A stretch of 64,000 bases of DNA from Phaffia rhodozyma. Taxonomy: Eukaryota; Basidiomycota; Tremellomycetes; Cystofilobasidiales; Mrakiaceae. Shown here one piece after another: positions 56,200-64,000 of this stretch (positions are counted from its first letter, which is position 1; each line of letters starts with the position of its first letter). Below the pieces are notes generated by a model. That model saw nothing but the letters and a program-made list of their open reading frames with translations. It was not told where the DNA came from and searched no databases. The stretch lies in assembly GCA_014706385.1 (NCBI GenBank), contig JACGZH010000007.1, positions 317,501-381,500 of the forward strand, given 5' to 3'. The position numbers were made by a program, and so were the translations under genes.

Positions 56200-58623
56200 T
56201 CAGACCCACCTCTGAACGATGACTGCATTCTTCAGGCCAGCCTGCTCAATCGTCTGGGTGTCGTCCGTGAGATCCTTGTTCGGGAACGTGGTCTGCAGTA
56301 CGTATTGTCTTTGAGCTGGTCTTGATCTGTTACGTACAGATTTTTGATTCAACCAGTTCGTATTTGTATAGCAACATCGACAAGTGACGATGGTGTATGA
56401 GTATGGTGCAGAACAGAAAGACAGAGAGAAGGAGAGAAACATATATAAAGACGCACGAGTCAATGTATCGTCGGAGGTCACCAACAGTATGAGTCAAATT
56501 GACCTTTGCAGGCATCCTGTCAAATCCCAGTAGCCCGGGTTCATCATATCGTGCCCAATTGATCATATCAGCTCCTTGTCAACAAGTTAGAATGTAAATG
56601 ATCAAAGACGAACCTCGTTCCATCACCTAGACGGATTTGCAAGCTTGTCACCGGCTTATCCTGATCCACTTCGAATCCGGTGCTAGTTTCGGCACTGGCG
56701 CTAGCGCTAGTACCAGTACCAGATCTGGTGCTAGCTGTAGTGGACTGGAAAGATCCTGGCATGGATGAACCAGTTGAAGAAGATGAAGCAACTGAAGGAA
56801 CGGGGGCTCCCAGTCGGTTTCCTATTACACAGACAAAATGAATTAGAGATAAGTAGGCAATAATGATATGAGAGGGAAGCTATGATGGATAGTAAGATGA
56901 CGATGAAGTCCGAACGAACCGGTTCCGTCGAAAGGCTGTCGAGGCTTAGGTGGAGCAGGCTGCCACTCTTCGTTCAGTCGTTTCTGAACTCGAACTTCGA
57001 CCTGCTGACCAGGTCGGATGTTCAGAATCGATAGCGGAGCCGTTCTGTAATGTTTTCAATCATGCCAATCAATCAGCTTTTCTTCATCTGTTTGGATAAA
57101 CCCAACAATGGAGTTGAACAAGATACTGACCCATTGTTGATGGCCTCCAGAATTTCTCTACTTCCAGGCGCATCATAAGCCCTTACCGACCCATCTTCCA
57201 GACTAAATCCGTTTCTCCAGAAAGTCAGATGTCGAATGGCCACCTCATCATCATCCTCTTCGTCTTCATCATCCTGAGCCGATCCTACTGTGGGTCTGTT
57301 CGGATCAGGGACAGCAACCGACTCTGTCACATCTGATCCTAGCGTGTTTCCTGATCCCCAAGAGGGAGCAGCGCCCGTGGATGAGGAAGGATCATCTTGG
57401 GAAGGCGGGGGACCGGCTCTGTAATTTTGTAAGCACAACGTTCGTGAAAGTTAAGTTCTATGATAGTAAAAGGAAGAATGGGAACCTGAGAATCTAAGAG
57501 GTCGATGGAGAACAGAACGAACTGTCGGGCTTTCTTCAAAATATCAGAAACGATCCCTGGTCCATTTCGGCCCTCGGGAGCTCGGTCGGGGTTTTGGACG
57601 TTGATCCCACTACCAACTCAATGACAATTTTTAAGACTCGATCAGATCTTTTGAACCACATTCAGGATTACAAGGAAAAACAAACAAACAAACAATTGAT
57701 ACATACCTGCGCTCTCCACCAGCGTACCAATCCTCTCCTTCCTTGTCCGACTAAACGCCATAAGGCCAATTAATCGGAATCAACGATCAGCATCCGAAGA
57801 GCGATGAGAACGTTATATGATCACGAAAGGCCAGAGGAAAGGTAGTTCAATCTATGACTCACATCGTCGCCTCCACTAGGCATAGATGCGCTCGACGAAG
57901 AAGCTAGCGATCCAAAGGTCGCAACTTTAGGTCCTCCTCCTGATCGAGGTGTCGAGCTTCCTGATCCACTGATTTCCGATTCGGGAGTAGACCCATGGCG
58001 TAAGTCCTGCATTCGCTTGATCACACACCGAAAGCTCTATACCTGGTCGGAAAAGAAGATGGAACTACAAACGAACCTGCCTGTAGAACCCCACTGACCG
58101 ACTCTCCCAACCCTTGCACCCGTTCCTCCCTGACTTCGGTTTTGCGCCCAGTCGTCTGGTAAGCTACTTTGAGCAGTCCCTCCCCCCAACGTGTTTCCTC
58201 CCAGAGTGTTTCCGCTCCCAGTTTCTTCTCGGATTGCCGATGATCTAGCGGAACCAGATGTTGCCTCGTCTCCGTATTGATCATCCTCGTCATCGATCTC
58301 ATCGTCCTCACCGGTAGTAGCGGCGAGATAGGTGTTGATTGCTTCCTATTGAAAACAGTGCGAATTCCCACCGACTGATTAGAAAACGTTTCTTCGACGT
58401 TATACGATAAGAGATAGGTAAGAGATGGAGCAAAAGAAACTCGCCTCGATGTTCCCATTCGACTGTGTCAAGTAAGTTCGGGCAACCTCTGGCGTGGCCG
58501 AAGTTACACTGATGAACTGTGCGATTTCTTGAAAGAGGAACCGAGAAAGAAGGAAGCGTTAAGCGATTTTAGACTGAGCTGACATCACGCTACTGGGTGA
58601 AAACAGAACATACGCTCATCCAT
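56200..58623 (-). CDS. SHP1: p47/Shp1-type Cdc48 cofactor (UBA-SEP-UBX)
   Basis: Adaptor that links the Cdc48/p97 ATPase to ubiquitinated substrates, membrane fusion and PP1. The UBA domain is [31 protein letters not shown] and [13 protein letters not shown] disordered part with [10 protein letters not shown] follows, then [10 protein letters not shown] and the SEP domain [20 protein letters not shown] through [20 protein letters not shown]. The C-terminal UBX domain has [29 protein letters not shown] and [11 protein letters not shown], ending NAVIVQRWV (TGA at 56200). Domain order is diagnostic. ATG 58623 followed by a donor after four bases of codon context gives the UBA in phase. One intron (58346-58444) uses a GC donor. 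About nine exons. Confidence 0.93.
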
Positions 58624-58939
58624 GATGTATCTGATGTATTATGAGAGATGTTTGTACGAGAAACAAGTGGTCTGAAGGCACGAGGCTAGAAGAAAGAGAG
58701 GGTGATGGTCGGGTGAAGAAGGGAAAAGAGATGGCAGTGAAGTTAAACGTGGAATTTCCGAATATTTCACGTCATCGTTCTTTTCCCGCCTCTCTTCAGC
58801 GCATTCAGTGTGGGATGTTTTCTTGTCTCTTTCATATGGATCGCTCAGCAGTGCAGATCATTCACATTGTTCGTGGTCGATGTACCTCGGACGAAGAGAA
58901 ACGGAAGCAGGAGATTTGATTTCATGATCATAAACCCAT
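58624..58939. promoter_or_regulatory. promoter of the p47-type gene
   Basis: About 316 bp between uS4m (ends 58940) and the p47-type start, both on the minus strand. It must hold the promoter of one and the 3' end of the other. No clear motif is seen. Confidence 0.4.
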
Positions 58940-60832
58940 TTAGTAAAAGTCCTCGACCACACCACTCCTCTTGATCTCCGGTCCTCTGTTTCTTGACTTG
59001 AGTCTCGCCCTCGCGTCGATTCCTCCTGGGAAGAGTCCACCACCAAACGTCTTGATTCTGATCCTTCGTTGCACATACCACTCCCAAGCGCTCTTCATCA
59101 CGTCTCCTTTCGCGTCGAACGGAGAGGGAATCTCTTCGTATTTGTGTCTCGCGGTCGGATGTCGGAGGTAGGTCAATGTACAGTAGGCATAGTTCGGTTG
59201 GAGGTATGCCGGGACAAATAGCGATGGGCCGGCAAAGGGAGGAAGGTTGAAATGAAGGGTGCCCGGAGGGTCGGACGGCTGTGGGACGTGGTGGGTGGGG
59301 GTGAGGGGCTTCATCGCCGGTCGTTGCCAGCCGGTAGGAGAAGAAGATTCAGAAGAGGCTTCCGAGGAAGACCCGGCAGAAGTGACATCGGCGGAAGGAG
59401 AAGGTGTGGAATCAGTGGTGGCAGAAGGAGATCCAAGACTCAAGGAGGCGAGTTTCGACTGCATGACTGCATCCTGAGCGTCAGCTTCCTTCTTCTTGAT
59501 TGCGTTCCATCGTCGCAACCAAAGATCTCTGGTCTTCTTTTCGCCTTTCTCGAACAAGGCATCTACCTCAGCAGCTCCCATTCCGAGCAAGCTTGTCAAC
59601 CTCGCTCGATATACAGCCTTCCATCCTTCTCCGTTGTTGACCTTTTCTCCCAGAGCCTGCTCACTCTCTTCTCCGTCTTCATCGACTGGCGTGGCGCTCG
59701 GCCTCTTGGTAAGAAGCTCCTGCCTCTTTCTCAGTGGTACGACGTCCTTGTCAACTGCGGCCAGAATAGACGATCCGTCCGGGATGGACAACATCTTGAC
59801 ACTGCTCGGATCAATCTCCAAAAAGTCTCCGGGAAGAAGCCTGATCTGGCACTGTCTCTCGACGTTTCCGTTCAACCTGACGGCACCTGAACCGATAAGA
59901 CCTCTAGCCTCTTCGGCCGACCTGGCAAAACCACCTCTGAAGATGACATGATCCAGCCGACGCTCGACTTCTCTGAACATGAGCGGGCTGACTGGGGCCT
60001 GGGATCCATGGTAACGGAACATCTCCTCTTGCTCGAGAAGGTGTCTTCCACCTTCTTTACCAGGGTGAGAGAATCGGGTGATCGAGGTTGCTTTCGGGTT
60101 CAACGTTGGGGACGTCAAGGCGGAGGGAACGATGAGTGGGAGTGCGGAAGGAAGGTACCATTTCCGAAACTGTTTGCGGTGGAGAGTAGAAAGAAGGACA
60201 AAGCCGTTGTACATAAGCGCCAAGCATGTATAGCTTTGAAGTGCAAAGAAGATAGAAGGGAACTGACTTGTCTATCTTCTATCTTGGAACCACCCCAATA
60301 GGCTCTCAGATGCTGTTTACTTCGGAATCGAAGCTGATAGAGTGAATCCTTTGACTTTCGGAAGTTGTACTGCCCAGCGAGCGGACCGGCGTTTCGTTTC
60401 CATGTGTTGTAGACGTTCGTTGGGTTCCAGCCCTGTGTGCCGAGACGATCAAGAAACAAATTGGCTTTAGTATGCTAGCGTAATGATTTCATTCTAGTAG
60501 ACTCATATGTAGTCGGACGGTCTCTCGACGAAAGAAAGAAAGAAAGACGATCTACAGCATGGCTGGAGGAAGAAAGCGTTTCCTACTTATCTCCCTTCAG
60601 CCTGAGAGGCAACAAGCAGAAGCAAGAAGTCTTTGCTGATCTGATCTGATGTATGCAAACAGGAGCTACAAAAAAGAAGAAAAGAAAAAGAAAAAAAGAG
60701 AGAAAAAAAAAGAAAGAAAGAGACCAAGACAACACATGGCAGGGAAACAGAAACAGAAACGAAACAAAGAACCAGACTGACCATTCGCATCATGGACTTC
60801 TCCACATCGTAGGGGTTGGTCTTGATTCTCAT
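58940..60832 (-). CDS. NAM9: mitochondrial small-subunit ribosomal protein uS4m (Nam9/MRPS4)
   Basis: Primary rRNA-binding protein of the mitochondrial small ribosomal subunit. Three exons: MRIKTNPYDVEKSMMRM, then NPTNVYNTWKRNAGPLAG through LRFRSKQHLRAYWGGSKIED, then FRKWYLPSALP onward. The S4 RNA-binding domain is clear: RRLDHVIFRGGFARSAEEAR, GLIGSGAVRLNGN, LLPGDFLEIDP. After it comes a long fungal-specific region with a Ser-rich segment and a conserved-looking end (LQPNYAYCTLTYLRHPTA, EWYVQRRIRIKTFGGGLFPG), stop TAA at 58940. ATG 60832 is the first Met in the frame and gives the expected short basic N-terminus. It diverges from NDUFA12. Confidence 0.92.
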
Positions 60833-61186
60833 CCTTCCTTGAGGAGATCTCTGTATGGATGTCGATTGGGTGAGGATTGGATGGAGAGAAGGGAAGTAAC
60901 GGAGCAAGTCAAGGCACAAGGTACGGAATGAGTGTAACCCGGCGACGGTTACACGGTGAACCGGTCTGAACCCCCATCAACCCGGTCGAGCCCTCACCAA
61001 CCGACTGGAACCCGCGGTTCGCAAACAGGTTCGATTGTAACCAGACATCCCATCCGGGAGCCAATCCGTTCGTTCTCTTTCTCTTCTCTCTTGGCCATCC
61101 TCAGACATCGACATCATCATCCACACATACACATATCTTTACACATCCACACAGATCACACACACAGAGCAAATACATATCTGGCC
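60833..61186. promoter_or_regulatory. divergent promoter uS4m/NDUFA12 with dyad and AACCC motifs
   Basis: 354 bp between two genes for mitochondrial proteins. At 60932-60954 GTGTAACC and GGTTACAC form a perfect 8-bp inverted repeat with a 7-bp spacer. Between about 60936 and 61020 the AACCC/GGTT core recurs at least six times on both strands, like Tbf1/Myb-type sites. The NDUFA12 side is CA-rich leader. Function is inferred. Confidence 0.5.
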
Positions 61187-62541
61187 ATGGTATCTCTAGC
61201 CAGAACTATTAGAAACGTGCGTACATCATGGAACTTGATAGTTCAATCTCGTAGCTTGTTCGCCCGTCCATCCACTCGGATAGAGATGCGTTCCACAAAC
61301 TCTTCATCAAATCAATCGCTACACCAGCTTGTCTAAGTCTTTCTATCTTTTGTTTCATGTTCTCAATCTCACAACCAGATCCGCAGGACCGGAGTCAAGT
61401 ATTGGTTCCGACAAATGCTGTAAGTGGCCGTTGAGTTGACCTTTGTTCAGACGAGCAATCATACACAGGTCAACATTTTATGCCTTTGGTAGAGTGCCAG
61501 CCCTTTGACTGATTGCTTGACCCTCTCATCGAACTAGCTATCTCTGTGATGCCAAATCTGGAGATTTGTATGTCATTTTCTTTGGCCATTATTCTCGTTC
61601 AACAGAACGACACAGTCCGATGTGTCAAAAATACGTCAATTGAGCTGTGTTCATTCCTCTGAATTCTGATCTAACTTGTTCGGCGTGATCCCTTCTCTTT
61701 CGTTGCTTTTGGTCATGATCTTGAAACCTGGTAGTGTTGGTAAAGATCGGTACGTTTTCGTCCTTCAACCTTGCCGTCGTCCTAGCTCGAGCACTTGATC
61801 AAGCCATCTAACGGTCTGTCTTGGTTCTCACCGAAACAGATTTGGAAACAAGGTTTGTCCTCGGTCCATCCGGTCGACTTGTTGGCCTGACTTATCAGCT
61901 TGGCTAACGACCTAAACCGACAACTCTTTACTGTCACTACAGTACTTCCAAAACTACAATCCCGAAGAGGAAATTCCTGGTCGTCATCGTTGGGTCGACT
62001 ACGCTCAGGTATGTTTCCATCAGGTCCTCAGGTAACAACAAGATTCGGCAGAGTGGTAGATAGTGATATCTCATTCCTTTTGTAATATACATGTATAGCA
62101 CAACTACCACGTGTCCCAGATCCCTCCTGAGTGGTAAGTTCATTGCTTCCATAGATTTCTATTTGTTTAGGGTTGATGGCTCTTTAATAACGGTTCATAA
62201 CCATCACCTCATTCGATCTTATAGGCACTCTTGGATCAACCACATCCGAAAGGATCCTCCTACGATCGACCCTATCATGAAGGAGTCTACTCCCACATGG
62301 CTGCTCGTGCGTCTTTTCCCTTGTCTTCTGTGGCTTTCTGACCTTGTCGGAGAAATTATCGTCTGCCAGGAAAGATCCATCAACTTTTACTCATACTCAA
62401 TAACTTATCTCTTTTACCACTCCTGATCTGCAACAGCCCCACCGAGAGAACATGACAGGTACTCGAGGAGCTTACAAACCTTACTCTACCACCGGTGCCA
62501 AGTTGAATGCTTGGGAGCCCAAGGTTGCTCAAAGGGGTTGA
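61187..62541 (+). CDS. NDUFA12, accessory subunit of respiratory complex I (B17.2)
   Basis: Accessory subunit on the matrix arm of NADH:ubiquinone oxidoreductase. Nine small exons join in frame to MVSLARTIRN, IRRTGVKYWFRQML, YLCDAKSGDFVGKDRFGNK, YFQNYNPEEEIPGRHRWVDY, AQHNYHVSQIPPEWHSWINH, IRKDPPT, then PHRENMTGTRGAYKPYSTTG and NAWEPKVAQRG (TGA at 62539). GRHRWV and the PPEWHSWINHIRKDPP block are diagnostic. About 145 residues, the family's usual length. Its presence shows that the organism has complex I, unlike Saccharomyces. The start ATG is preceded by a CA-rich leader. Confidence 0.95.
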
Positions 62542-62742
62542 TCGGGTGTCTCATTTGGCTCCTCTTCTCTTGATTTCAATGTTCTGTACATCCATTTGTT
62601 TTGTCTTCTTTGTTGTTCCATTTCTGTCCTTACCACCTTTGTGAACTTTAGTTATTGTATGAACTTGTGTTGTCTTTCTCTGCCTCTGCTGTTTCAAAAT
62701 GATGTTGAGATAGATGTACACATTGAAAGGCCATATCGAATG

Positions 62743-62750
62743 TCACGTGA
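62743..62750. promoter_or_regulatory. TCACGTGA E-box palindrome upstream of NOP53
   Basis: The same 8-bp palindrome as upstream of striatin, here 154 bp before the NOP53 ATG. Cbf1-type sites control ribosome-related genes in some fungi, so a role in ribosome biogenesis control is plausible but inferred. Confidence 0.4.
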
Positions 62751-62903
62751 TCGGAGATAGCCCGCCGGTAGCATCCACAAGCGGTGCAAACGGAAAATAT
62801 CAAAATTACAACTGGGCCACTTTTTTGGACTTTCTCTTTCGTTTCGACAAACTTGCCGTTCTCTCTTTCTTTTGTTTCCTTCTCACGTTCTCTTTTGTCC
62901 GTG

Positions 62904-64000
62904 ATGTCCAACTCAATAGGTGCTCCCCGTTTGACAGGAAAGGTTTCGAAAAACAAGAAATCGTCCTGGAGGAAGGCCAGTGAGATTGGCGATATTCTTG
63001 ATGGATTGGATGTTAGGAGAGCTAAGGAGCAGACTATCGGAGGGCATGTTTCGGACAAGAAGGACGAAGAGTTGTTCGTTGTTGATACCGTTGGTCAATC
63101 TGGTGGTACGTGTCAAGCTTCTATCTTTGTGTGTCATGTCTTTCTTCGAAGACCGTCTGTTGTCACCATTCAACTACTATCGTGTGGGACAAACGGAAAC
63201 GGAGTAAGAGGGGCTTACCCTTATATGGTCTGTATCTACTCTATCAACGCTCAGCCCAAGCTCCCACCGTTTCTCCTCCAAAGAAACTCCTTCACTACCA
63301 AAAGGTACTCCTCCAACGATCCTCTCACCCGGCTGTCTACTCCCGGCCTTCTTCCTCTGCTCCTCCTGCCAAGAAGAAGATGACCAGAGAGCAAAAAGAG
63401 CGGCTCCTTCGAATCGCTAGAAAAGACATCCGGGGTCCTTTCGGAGCACTCGTCGAGAGAGATCCTTCTCGGTGGGGCGAGGGTTCTGCTCTGTTCGGTG
63501 GCCTTCATCCTGGAGAGGAATACGATTGGTTGGCAGAGTCCAAAGCTACCAATGGAGAAGTCGACGAGAACGCCGAATGGGACGAGGCAAGGACGTTCGT
63601 CCCCAAGGACATCAAGGTCCCACGATCATTACAATCCGTCGAAAAGATCTCTGTGCCTGCTATCCCACTGCCTCCCACCGGTCAGAGTTATAACCCTACG
63701 GTCGAAGCTCATCAGGCTTTGCTCACGAGAGCTGAGGAGAAGGAGCTTGCCAGAGTTAGGAAGGAGGAGAAGGATAGGATTGTCAAGGACAGGATGCACG
63801 CCGCGAGAAAGACGGAGGGAGAGATGATGGGCTGGACGGAAGACTGGGTTGACGGAATGAGGGTCGATCTGCCAAAGGACGAGGAGGAAGAGGAGGAGGA
63901 GGATGAAGAAAAGCTCGAGGCGCCGAAGAAGAAAGCACCTGCAAGGAAGACAAAGGCGGAGAGGAAAAAGGCTGATAAACTCGCTGCTGAGGTTCGTCTT
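62904..64000 (+). CDS. NOP53: ribosome biogenesis factor NOP53 (GLTSCR2/PICT1), 3' end beyond window
   Basis: Nucleolar protein that recruits the exosome-Mtr4 machinery for 27S/7S pre-rRNA processing in 60S assembly. The first exon gives MSNSIGAPRLTGKVSKNKKS, SWRKASEIGDILDGLD, GGHVSDKKDEELFVVDTVG, the conserved NOP53 start. After an intron beginning at about 63104 come KLPP/Ser-rich sequence and a basic region, then the family block IPLPPTGQSYNPTVEAHQAL. The Lys/Glu-rich region to the window end (DEEEEEEEDEEKLEAPKKKA) is typical of its middle part. The gene continues past 64000. Splicing between 63100 and 63260 is not fully resolved. Confidence 0.9.

Noticed and set aside
1..64000. Transposons, retroelements, rRNA, CRISPR or prokaryotic-type systems
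   Set aside because: No reverse transcriptase, transposase, terminal repeat, regular spaced repeat array or ribosomal RNA sequence was recognised.

Overview
The window is nuclear DNA from an intron-dense fungus. Nearly every gene is split by many short GT-AG introns, there are no operons, and the proteins are fungal: a Zn2Cys6 regulator, an OPT transporter, striatin, LST8, HSP78, NDUFA12 and NOP53. Intron density, heavy use of CGA for arginine and moderate base composition point to a basidiomycete yeast, perhaps of the Phaffia/Mrakia (Cystofilobasidiales) type. That placement is inference. I saw no transposon, rRNA, tRNA, CRISPR array or prokaryotic feature.

Layout. Positions 22-9990 (+): a 2-Cys peroxiredoxin, two short-chain dehydrogenases, a small two-exon gene with a mitochondrial-type presequence, and an M1 aminopeptidase carrying a large Lys-Thr repeat inside its N-terminal domain. 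Positions 10209-16573: LST8 (-) and mitochondrial HSP78 (+) share a promoter of about 214 bp. Positions 18355-29465 (-): a Zn2Cys6 transcription factor, striatin, and the tRNA adenosine deaminase TAD1, with a gene-free stretch of about 3 kb upstream of the transcription factor. Positions 30168-40197 (+): the mitochondrial GTP/GDP carrier GGC1, a dienelactone-hydrolase-family protein and an OPT oligopeptide transporter. Positions 41183-46762: NADH-cytochrome b5 reductase (-) diverges from a His/Gln-rich protein I do not recognise (+). Positions 47383-55806 (+): a Gln-rich ARID (SWI1-type) protein and a GPP/DOG-type HAD phosphatase. Positions 56200-60832 (-): a p47/Shp1 Cdc48 adaptor and mitochondrial ribosomal protein uS4m. 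The latter shares a divergent promoter with NDUFA12 (61187-62541, +). NOP53 (+) starts at 62904 and runs off the window.

How they work together: this is ordinary euchromatic gene order, not a functional cluster. Several genes serve mitochondria (HSP78, GGC1, uS4m, NDUFA12, probably the small gene at 4797), and others serve TOR/STRIPAK signalling, chromatin remodelling and Cdc48 function, but only the divergent pairs suggest shared control. I found no new multi-gene system. The items most worth a second look are the repeat inside the aminopeptidase, a possible peroxiredoxin tail made by splicing across its stop codon, the small mitochondrial gene, three GC-AG introns, the unrecognised His/Gln-rich protein, and a dyad in the uS4m/NDUFA12 promoter.
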